Source: Pyramidobacter sp.
GTDB taxonomy: Bacteria > Synergistota > Synergistia > Synergistales > Dethiosulfovibrionaceae
Reading direction: 5' to 3'
Length of the DNA: 6,349 nucleotides
Assembly: GCA_016286835.1 (NCBI GenBank)
Contig: JAEEUD010000113.1
Location: 1 to 6,349 of the forward strand
The notes beneath the pieces were generated by a model. The model saw nothing but the letters and a program-made list of their open reading frames with translations, searched no databases and was not told the DNA's origin. Both the position numbers and the translations under genes were made by a program. Shown piece after piece: positions 1 to 4,390 of the stretch (position 1 is its first letter; each line of letters starts with the position of its first letter).

Positions 1-29
1 CAGCCTTCGCGAAGAAGACCGCAGTTTTG

Positions 30-217
30 CTATTTGTCGCGGTAATGGCTGCCGCACTGCCAGATCTCAAGTTTGTCTTCAACAATACGGGGAACGATAC
101 GGTTGCACTCGTCGATCCTGAAACTCCAGAATCCAGACAAGTCTCATTTCTGCCCCTCGGGCTTACCCGGCAGTGTTACTCTTCCCATGCTTCGTCTGAC
201 CAGACTTTTTTCATCAT
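30..217 (-). pseudogene. yoeB: Decayed YoeB/Txe-family toxin gene
   Basis: Reading from the ATG at 214-212 (or 217-215, overlapping the antitoxin stop as ATGA) gives MKKVWSDEAWEE and then TAA at 178-176. This closely resembles the N-terminus of YoeB/Txe mRNA interferases. From about 167, in another frame, the sequence reads GKPEGQK, TGA, then DLSGFWSFRIDECNRIV, continuing to a segment ending CGSHYRDK and TAG at 32-30. This is the YoeB C-terminal half (GKPE..LKGDLSGFWSRRI..., ending in the SHY/YHY-type catalytic tail). About 25-30 codons between the two parts are missing compared with the usual 84-88 residue toxin. Three lesions are therefore visible: a stop, an internal deletion with a frame change, and a second in-frame stop. 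Two residues also look non-consensus (F where Arg is usual in WSRRI, P where Tyr is usual in IVYR). Family assignment is by recalled motifs. The toxin is almost certainly inactive. Confidence 0.78.
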
Positions 218-477
218 TCGTCCTCGATCAGCTCGTGTTCCTTCAAGGTCGCTCGTCCTGTCTCAACGTCTGCTATGCTTGTGCGCAGCCGATCCATGTT
301 GGCTCTACTGTAAATAGGATCGCCCTTTACGTCAAAGGGCAGGCGATTTTCACACAACGCCGCTTTGATGAACATATTGACTACAACGGAGACGTTCATT
401 CCCTCTTCCGCGCAAAAACGGTCAAAACGCTGCTTGTCGCTGCTGTCGACTCTAACGAATGCCGTACCCATCATCAT
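214..477 (-). CDS. RelB/DinJ-family antitoxin (type II toxin-antitoxin)
   Basis: The protein is 85-87 residues long, depending on which of three consecutive ATG codons (477, 474, 471) is used. An ATG at 507 also lies in frame, but it is upstream of the predicted transcription start, so I exclude it. The N-terminal strand GTAFVRVDS followed by two helices (KQRFDRFCAEEG, then MNVSVVVNMFIKAAL) is the ribbon-helix-helix DNA-binding fold of RelB/DinJ. The tail, LPFDVKGDPIYSRANMDRLR and then an acidic end, matches the toxin-binding part of the family. Antitoxins of this type bind and neutralise a RelE/YafQ/YoeB-like mRNA interferase and repress their own promoter. The stop TGA (216-214) overlaps the ATG of the toxin remnant, the usual coupled order. 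The reading frame looks intact although its toxin is broken. YoeB more often pairs with a YefM-type antitoxin, so the pairing is mixed. Confidence 0.85.
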   Translation of the reverse strand: MMMGTAFVRVDSSDKQRFDRFCAEEGMNVSVVVNMFIKAALCENRLPFDVKGDPIYSRANMDRLRTSIADVETGRATLKEHELIEDE

Positions 478-482
478 CAACT

Positions 483-518
483 CAAGTATATTGTATGATG
501 TTGACAATATCTTCTCAA
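483..518 (-). promoter_or_regulatory. Antitoxin promoter with palindromic operator candidate
   Basis: On the minus strand, TTGAGA (518-513) lies 17 bases from TACAAT (495-490), each matching the sigma70 consensus at 5 of 6 positions. The predicted start of transcription, near 483, leaves only about 6-12 bases before the ATG codons, so the message would be nearly leaderless, with only a weak GAG-like ribosome site. A perfect inverted repeat, ATATTGT (488-494) and ACAATAT (504-510) separated by 9 bases, overlaps the -10 box and the spacer. That is where a ribbon-helix-helix autorepressor would be expected to bind. The operator role is inferred. Confidence 0.65.
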
Positions 519-763
519 TAGATACGAATACATCCCTTTAAAATGTCTGCAATGTCTGACCGAATCCTCTTGAAATATTCAATATTTCTCTTCTGCCTCT
601 CCGTCCGTGTATAATTGCGCCGTTTGCCTCTGCCATGATCGACAAAAACTCATTCGTATTTCTCAGGAGCCTGCACTCCTCTGTCTCTTGACCTGTAATA
701 CGGTGCATTTAAAAGCGTGAAAAACGATCTCTTTAATTTTCTCGCAATTCCCAAAAATCCGTC
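519..763. other. AT-rich stretch without a convincing gene; possible decayed coding sequence
   Basis: I find no complete gene with a ribosome binding site here. On the minus strand a 56-codon ORF (708-538) begins MHRITGQETEECRLL and ends GFGQTLQTF, with no Shine-Dalgarno sequence upstream. An overlapping minus frame, open between stops near 650 and 515, reads VFVDHGRGKRRNYTRTERQK, then NIEYFKRIRSDIADILKG. Both frames have protein-like composition, which could reflect a frameshifted remnant, but I do not recognise either. The segment also holds a perfect 17-base palindrome, GAAATATTCAATATTTC (572-588). Base composition is clearly lower in GC than the region after about 840. Confidence 0.3.
572..588. 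repeat. Perfect 8+1+8 palindrome
   Basis: GAAATATT and AATATTTC flank a single C. No T-run follows, so it is not a terminator. It may be a protein-binding site or a chance AT-rich palindrome. It lies about 55 bases upstream of the antitoxin -35 box. Confidence 0.5.
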
Positions 764-792
764 TTGACAGAATTGCCGTGCGGTGGTTAAAT
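764..792 (+). promoter_or_regulatory. Strong sigma70-type promoter for the 31-codon ORF unit
   Basis: A perfect -35 box TTGACA (764-769) lies 17 bases from TTAAAT (787-792), which matches 4 of 6 -10 consensus positions. Transcription would start near 799, about 47 bases before the start codon at 846. The nearest downstream ORF on this strand has a strong ribosome binding site, which supports the assignment. Confidence 0.6.
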
Positions 793-845
793 ATCACTTG
801 CGTTCGATCGACGGAACGACTTTTGGTCTCAAGGAGGTTCGCATC

Positions 846-941
846 ATGGATAAGTGCTTCGGCCTGAACATGCTCGCGCTATGCCTATCGACTGCGGATC
901 TCTGCCGGAGTCGTTTTTGCCGTTGGAACGCGGCCGCGTAG
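846..941 (+). CDS. Small Cys-rich peptide, 31 residues, unknown function
   Basis: The ORF starts at ATG 846, seven bases after a perfect Shine-Dalgarno sequence AAGGAGGT (831-838), and ends at TAG 939-941. The peptide begins MDKCFGLNMLALCLSTADLC and ends RSRFCRWNAAA. It has four cysteines (residues 4, 13, 20, 25), a mildly hydrophobic first half and a basic second half. It sits alone between its own promoter (764-792) and a strong terminator (975-1013), so the whole transcript would be about 215 bases. I recognise no family. It could be a real micropeptide, a leader peptide whose four TGC codons sense cysteine supply, or an ORF embedded in a small RNA. The ribosome site and the isolated unit favour translation. 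Confidence 0.5.
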   Translation: MDKCFGLNMLALCLSTADLCRSRFCRWNAAA

Positions 942-974
942 CGCGGCTGTGCGCTCTTTGGCTTGAATAAACTT

Positions 975-1013
975 CGCGCCGGGATCCGTTGTCAGGGTCC
1001 CGGCGCGTTTTTT
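975..1013 (+). terminator. Rho-independent terminator
   Basis: CGCGCCGGGA (975-984) pairs perfectly with TCCCGGCGCG (998-1007). Three further pairs (985-987 with 995-997, one of them U-G) leave a 7-base loop, and six T follow at 1008-1013. It ends the 31-codon ORF unit 34 bases after its stop. If it is conditional, it would act as an attenuator for the 53-codon gene downstream. Confidence 0.88.
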
Positions 1014-1023
1014 GCCGCTTCAT

Positions 1024-1055
1024 GCCGCCGGGGTCCTCGCGAGGGCTTCGGCGGC
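1024..1055 (+). other. Long GC-rich hairpin upstream of the 53-codon gene
   Basis: GCCGCCG (1024-1030) pairs with CGGCGGC (1049-1055). The helix continues inward through G-U and G-C pairs to CCT/AGG (1035-1037 with 1042-1044), closing on a CGCG loop, for about 14 continuous pairs. TGTTTGATTTT follows, which is not a clean T-run, so I do not call it a terminator. It lies 28 bases before a strong Shine-Dalgarno site. Roles in RNA processing, stability or attenuation are all possible. Confidence 0.5.
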
Positions 1056-1099
1056 TGTTTGATTTTAAATCGTCTTATTTTTGAAGGAGGATGTTTTTT

Positions 1100-1261
1100 A
1101 TGCGCAATGATCAGTTCCCCGTCCGTCAGGATTACGGCAAGAAGTTTCCCCGCACGTTCGTGGTTGGCCAGAGGATCCACACGACCGAAAACGGTCAGTT
1201 TGTGATGTACACGTCAGGCGCGCTGAATCTGGCCTTTAAGGATTTTGCCTATCGGGGGTAA
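1100..1261 (+). CDS. Small conserved-looking protein, 53 residues, unknown function
   Basis: The gene starts at ATG 1100, nine bases after AAGGAGG (1084-1090), and stops at TAA 1259-1261. An in-frame ATG at 1091 abuts the Shine-Dalgarno site and is too close to be used efficiently. The protein begins MRNDQFPVRQDYGKKFPRTF, carries QRIHTTENGQFVMYTSG in the middle and ends ALNLAFKDFAYRG. It is soluble-looking and slightly basic, with many aromatic residues, and has no signal peptide, membrane segment or cysteine. Its codon choice resembles that of mutA, which supports real coding. A strong hairpin and T-run follow within 10 bases. No dedicated promoter is evident between 1014 and 1083, so it may depend on readthrough of the terminator at 975-1013. 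I do not recognise the family. Confidence 0.65.
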   Translation: MRNDQFPVRQDYGKKFPRTFVVGQRIHTTENGQFVMYTSGALNLAFKDFAYRG

Positions 1262-1315
1262 AAAAATCGCCGCCGCGGCTTTGGAGGTCGTTCCAAATCT
1301 CCGCGACGGCTTTTT
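1261..1315. terminator. Bidirectional rho-independent terminator
   Basis: GCCGCCGCGG (1269-1278) pairs with CCGCGACGGC (1301-1310) with one C/A mismatch. Inside it, TTTGGA (1280-1285) pairs with TCCAAA (1292-1297) around the loop GGTCGT. The plus strand continues into five T at 1311-1315. On the other side, a run of A at 1261-1266 becomes a T-run for transcription from the right. It can therefore end both the 53-codon gene and the convergent lipoprotein gene. Confidence 0.82.
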
Positions 1316-1336
1316 ATGTGCCGCTCTATGAGTGGT

Positions 1337-1368
1337 GCGCGCGTCTCGCTCGCGAGGGCGGGGCGCGC
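1337..1368 (-). other. GC-rich hairpin just after the lipoprotein stop codon
   Basis: GCGCGC (1337-1342) and GCGCGC (1363-1368) can pair, and an inner CTCG/CGAG stem (1345-1348 with 1353-1356) lies between them. It sits directly downstream of the minus-strand stop at 1371-1369. No T-run follows in that direction, so it is more likely a 3'-end stabilising or pausing structure ahead of the terminator at 1261-1315. Confidence 0.4.
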
Positions 1369-1866
1369 TTATTTTTTTGCGCCGCCTTTTGCGGATGCGT
1401 TCTCTGCCGGTTCGGCTGCGGCAGCTTCTGCACGGGGGGCTGCGGGAGGCGCTGTTTTGCCGACGGATCCGGCGATGCGGCGGGCTTCGGCGTCGCCGCC
1501 GATGGCGTAGATCATCAGGACGCGGGAGTTGTCATCGACGACGCGCACGGTGACGGGCTCGCCGTTCTGGGTGAATTCCATGGACAGTTCGCCTGATTTG
1601 TCGCGGCGGATGTCCTTTTTTTTCACGCCGACGGCGTCGGCAAGGCTGGAGGCGACGCTTTCGGCGCTTTCGCCGTTGTTTTTGCCGACCTGGTCGATGA
1701 TGACGGCGGCAGTCTCGCTGCGGTTGTAGATGAGGACCTGCTCGTCCTGGACGCATTTCCAGCCCTCGGGGATGGCGACGCGCACGCCGAGGGGGCTGGC
1801 GAGGCCGGGCGCGCACGCGGCAAGGACCAGAAGGAGCGCGGCGAGGGTTTGATTTATCTTTTTCAT
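1369..1866 (-). CDS. Putative exported lipoprotein, 165 residues, unknown function
   Basis: The start is ATG 1866-1864, with a strong Shine-Dalgarno sequence AAAGGAGGT at 1886-1878. An in-frame ATG at 1947 lies upstream of the predicted promoter, so I exclude it. Residues 1-18 (MKKINQTLAALLLVLAAC) form a signal peptide with the lipobox LAAC at Cys18, so processing by signal peptidase II is likely. Cleavage after GLA near residue 23 is the alternative. Residues 24-130 form a small globular domain beginning SPLGVRVAIPEGWKCVQDEQ, followed by YNRSETAAVIIDQVGKN. The pattern loosely recalls DcrB/PsbP-like periplasmic domains, but that is only an impression. The C-terminus from about 138 is a low-complexity Ala/Pro/Glu tail ending GGAKK. 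The gene is divergent from mutAB and convergent with the 53-codon gene. The job is unknown. Confidence 0.82.
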   Translation of the reverse strand: MKKINQTLAALLLVLAACAPGLASPLGVRVAIPEGWKCVQDEQVLIYNRSETAAVIIDQVGKNNGESAESVASSLADAVGVKKKDIRRDKSGELSMEFTQNGEPVTVRVVDDNSRVLMIYAIGGDAEARRIAGSVGKTAPPAAPRAEAAAAEPAENASAKGGAKK

Positions 1867-1903
1867 GAGGAAGAAGACCTCCTTTGCATTTCTTCGTGGC
1901 CAG

Positions 1904-1912
1904 ATTGTAGCA
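1904..1912 (-). promoter_or_regulatory. Extended -10 promoter for the lipoprotein gene
   Basis: On the minus strand TGCTACAAT (1912-1904) is a TGn-extended -10 box with 5 of 6 matches to TATAAT. The expected -35 position (about 1932-1927) is poor, as is typical when the -10 is extended. Transcription would start near 1897, about 31 bases before the start codon. Confidence 0.5.
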
Positions 1913-2010
1913 GAGAGTCCATTTTCGCGCATGGGAGAAATCTCCAATTTTTCGGGGGAAAAGCGCGGGCGTTTTTTCGTGAAAAATGGCCTTTTTGTAC
2001 AAAATTACTG

Positions 2011-2039
2011 TTTTCACGAGCGTGAATTTGTTGTAGAAT
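2011..2039 (+). promoter_or_regulatory. mutAB promoter
   Basis: TTTTCA (2011-2016, 4 of 6 matches) lies 17 bases from TAGAAT (2034-2039, 5 of 6 matches). Transcription would start near 2046, exactly where the riboswitch fold begins, which supports the call. Confidence 0.6.
2013..2026. promoter_or_regulatory. Operator-like palindrome overlapping the mutAB -35 region
   Basis: TTCACG and CGTGAA form a perfect 6+2+6 inverted repeat that covers the end of the -35 box and the start of the spacer. A third half-site, CGTGAA, lies at 1978-1983 within an 8-base arm CGTGAAAA that is complementary to TTTTCACG (2011-2018). Binding here would block RNA polymerase, and the spaced half-site could help by looping. 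The regulator is unknown and the function is inferred from position and symmetry. Confidence 0.45.
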
Positions 2040-2044
2040 GATTA

Positions 2045-2190
2045 TGGTGTATCATGCTGTTCCATTGCCCGGGGAATCCGGTGAAAATCCGAAGCGGCCC
2101 CGCCACTGTGAGCGCCTTGAGCGCAAGTCAGGCTACCGGACTGGAACTGAAAATCAAGACGCATGTCCTGCGCGGGCGGGATAATGCAAG
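2045..2190 (+). promoter_or_regulatory. Cobalamin riboswitch
   Basis: Conserved cobalamin-aptamer blocks occur in the right order: CCGGTGAAAATCC (2078-2090), then GCGGCCCCGCCACTGTGA (2094-2111), then the B12 box AAGTCAGGCTACCGG (2125-2139). Outer pairing can form CATGC (2053-2057) with GCATG (2161-2165), and inside it GTTCC (2059-2063) with GGAAC (2143-2147). GCGC/GCGC (2112-2115 with 2121-2124) closes a small hairpin before the B12 box. The class senses adenosyl- or other cobalamins. Its position between the mutAB promoter and the mutA ribosome site makes it the leader of this operon. The family identity is secure; the 3' limit is approximate. Confidence 0.93.
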
Positions 2191-2260
2191 CAGGAACGCG
2201 CGGCGTTCCGTCTGTTCCAAGACAGGCGATGGCGTCACGCGGGTCCAAGCGCAGGGAGGA
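2166..2260 (+). promoter_or_regulatory. Riboswitch expression platform and mutA ribosome binding site
   Basis: The mutA Shine-Dalgarno sequence AGGGAGGA is at 2253-2260. Just after the aptamer's closing strand, TCCTGCGC (2166-2173) can pair with GCGCAGGG (2249-2256; seven Watson-Crick pairs and one U-G), burying the 5' half of that site. Between them GGAACGC/GCGTTCC (2193-2199 with 2203-2209) is a perfect 7-pair hairpin. No T-run occurs anywhere between the aptamer and the gene, so control by translation rather than by termination is the better reading. The switching mechanism is inferred. Confidence 0.5.
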
Positions 2261-2272
2261 TGCGATTTGACC

Positions 2273-4387
2273 ATGGAAAAAGAGCAGAAAGCAGCTGCGC
2301 CCGTCTCGTTCGACGAGTTCAAGGTGCCCAGCTACGAAGAGTGGAAGCAGGCCGCAACGGACGCGCTGAAGGGTGCTCCGTTCGACAAGCGTATGTTCAC
2401 GCCCACCTATGAGGGCATCACGCTGAACCCCATCTACACGATGGACGACGTGAAGGAACTGAAGGACTGCCAGACGTTCCCCGGCGAGCAGGATTACCTG
2501 CGCGGCACGAAGAGCGCGCCCGGTGCGGACAACATCTGGAAGATCGCGCAGGGCATCGACGACCGCTGCCCCAAGTGCGCCGGCGAAGCGATCGCGCATG
2601 AGCTGGCCAAGGGCGCGACGGCCATCCACCCCGTGTTCGACTGGTCCACGACTCACGGCAAGGACGCTCCCGAATGCAGCTGCGGCGGCGTCAGCGTCAG
2701 CACGCTGGCCCACATGGACATGCTGTTCGCGTCCGCCGATCCCACGAAGGCCGAACTGCACGCCTATGCCGGTGCTTCGGCGCTGCCTCTGCTGGGCATG
2801 GTCGCCGCTTGGGCGAAGAAGAACGGCAAGAACGTTTCCGAGCTGAAGGGCTGCCTCGGCGCCGACCCCATTTCGGCGCTGGCCCGCGACGGCAAACTGC
2901 CCCGTCCGCTGCCCAAGCTGTTTGACGAAATGGCCCGCACGATCAAGTGGTGCGAGAAGAACAACTGCCCGCTGCGTGTCGTGCTGATCCGCGGTTCGGT
3001 CTACGCCGCCGCCGGCGCCAACCGCGTGCAGGAAGCCGCCTGCGTGCTGGCCGACGCCGCCGAAGTGGTGCGCGCCATGGCCGAGCGCGGCATCGACCCC
3101 GAGGTCACCTGTGCCCGCATCCGCTTTGAAGTGACGCTGGGCGCCAACTTCTTCATGGAGATCGCCACGCTTCGCGCGCTGCGCGTGCTCTGGGCGCACG
3201 TCGCCAAGGAGTTCGGCTGCGAGGGCGAGGGCGTGAAGATCAACGTGTTCGCCCAGACTTCGCCGTTCACCGTCACCAAGTACGATCCCTACGTCAACAT
3301 CCTGCGCACGACCACGCAGGCCTTCTCGGGCGCCGTGGGCGGCGTCGACGGGATGGACGTGCTGCCGTTCGACAATGCGGTCCGTCCCTCCACGGAGCAG
3401 GCGCGCCGCATCGCCCGCAACCAGCAGATCATGCTCCAGACCGAGTTCAACTTCGAGGCGACGGTCGATCCGGCCGGCGGCTCGTGGTACGTCGAGACGC
3501 TGACGCGCCAGGTCGAGGACAAGGCCTGGGAGCTGTTCCAGAAGATCGAGGCTGCCGGCGGCATGAGCAAGGCTCTGGAATCCGGCACCGTGCAGGACGC
3601 CATCGGCGCGACGCTGGCCGACCGCTTCAAGAAGCTGGCCACCCGCAGCGACCGCGCTGTCGGCAACAACATGTACGCCAACATGGCGGAGACGCCGCTC
3701 GACGTGCCCGCCGACGAGACCGCCAAGTTCGTCGCCGCGCGCAACGAGAAACTGGCTGCGGCCAAGGCCTCGCGCGACGCCAAGGCCCTTGAGGAAGCCC
3801 TCGGCAACGTGGCTGACGGCGGCTGCCCCAACTGCGTGGCCGGCGCGTTCGCGGCCGGCGCGACGCTGTCCGAAGTGTGGAAGGCGCTGGGCGACGAGCC
3901 CTGCTGCGACGTGAAGCCGCTGGAGCCGCACCGCTGGACGGAGCAGTACGAAGCGCTGCGCAAGCGCACCGAAGACTTCATCGCCAAGACCGGCGACAAC
4001 GTCAAGGTGTTCCTCGCCAACATGGGCCCGATCCCGCAGCACAAGCCCCGCGCCGACTTCAGCACCGGCTTCTTTGAAGTGGCGCACTTTGAAGTGCTCA
4101 AGAACAACGGCTTCCCCACGCCCGAAGAAGCGGCCAAGGCTGCCGTCGAGAGCGGCGCTGACGCGGCCGTGATCTGCTCGACCGACGCCACCTATCCTGA
4201 GCTGGTGCCACCCACGGCGAAGCTCATCAAGGAGAAGTGCCCCAACATGACCGTGTTCCTTGCGGGCGCTCCCGCTCCCGAATTCAAGCAGGCGTATCTC
4301 GACGCCGGCGTCGACGACTTCATCCACGTGAAGGCCAACTGCCTCCAGGTGCTCACCGCTTTGCAGCAGAAAAAGGGGATGTGCTAA
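2273..4387 (+). CDS. mutA: Methylmalonyl-CoA mutase, small (beta) subunit MutA
   Basis: This 704-residue protein is the non-catalytic partner in the heterodimeric AdoCbl-dependent methylmalonyl-CoA mutase, which interconverts (R)-methylmalonyl-CoA and succinyl-CoA in the cytoplasm. Residues about 20-120 (VPSYEEWKQAATDALKGAPF, TYEGITLNPIYT, DYLRGT) and the barrel segments FEVTLGANFFMEIATLRALR (286-305) and ATVDPAGGSWYVETL (396-410) are typical of the family. The C-terminal domain (about 577-704) has the B12-domain fold pattern, but NMGPIPQHKPRADF stands where DxHxxG should be, as expected for the small subunit. ATG 2273 lies 12 bases after the Shine-Dalgarno site. TTG 2267 is in frame with a better 6-base spacing and would add two residues. 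The frame stays open upstream into the riboswitch, which is not coding. Unusual are CxxC pairs at C99/C102 and C518/C521 plus C135/C137 and C544/C545. Only 3 bases separate it from mutB. Confidence 0.95.
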   Translation: MEKEQKAAAPVSFDEFKVPSYEEWKQAATDALKGAPFDKRMFTPTYEGITLNPIYTMDDVKELKDCQTFPGEQDYLRGTKSAPGADNIWKIAQGIDDRCPKCAGEAIAHELAKGATAIHPVFDWSTTHGKDAPECSCGGVSVSTLAHMDMLFASADPTKAELHAYAGASALPLLGMVAAWAKKNGKNVSELKGCLGADPISALARDGKLPRPLPKLFDEMARTIKWCEKNNCPLRVVLIRGSVYAAAGANRVQEAACVLADAAEVVRAMAERGIDPEVTCARIRFEVTLGANFFMEIATLRALRVLWAHVAKEFGCEGEGVKINVFAQTSPFTVTKYDPYVNILRTTTQAFSGAVGGVDGMDVLPFDNAVRPSTEQARRIARNQQIMLQTEFNFEATVDPAGGSWYVETLTRQVEDKAWELFQKIEAAGGMSKALESGTVQDAIGATLADRFKKLATRSDRAVGNNMYANMAETPLDVPADETAKFVAARNEKLAAAKASRDAKALEEALGNVADGGCPNCVAGAFAAGATLSEVWKALGDEPCCDVKPLEPHRWTEQYEALRKRTEDFIAKTGDNVKVFLANMGPIPQHKPRADFSTGFFEVAHFEVLKNNGFPTPEEAAKAAVESGADAAVICSTDATYPELVPPTAKLIKEKCPNMTVFLAGAPAPEFKQAYLDAGVDDFIHVKANCLQVLTALQQKKGMC

Positions 4388-4390
4388 ACC

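Noticed and set aside
27..498. Two overlapping plus-strand open frames opposite the antitoxin
   Set aside because: They have no ribosome binding site, show no recognisable domain and lie antisense to a clear RelB/DinJ antitoxin and the toxin remnant.
610..615. Perfect TATAAT on the plus strand
   Set aside because: No acceptable -35 box at 16-18 bases and no gene that it would serve; likely chance in AT-rich DNA.
928..939. 12-base palindrome ACGCGGCCGCGT
   Set aside because: It lies at the end of the 31-codon ORF in GC-rich sequence with no T-run; chance is the simplest explanation.
963..1205. Open frames on both strands across the terminator and hairpin (963-1205 plus, 992-1180 minus)
   Set aside because: They pass through the strong terminator at 975-1013, lack ribosome sites, and compete with the 53-codon ORF, which has a ribosome site and terminator.
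1867..1947. Upstream ATG for the lipoprotein gene at 1947
   Set aside because: It lies upstream of the predicted promoter and would bury the signal peptide behind 27 residues; ATG 1866 has the Shine-Dalgarno site and a clean signal peptide.
2054..2272. N-terminal extension of mutA by 73 codons
   Set aside because: The extension is the cobalamin riboswitch itself; the family N-terminus and the Shine-Dalgarno site place the start at 2273 (or 2267).
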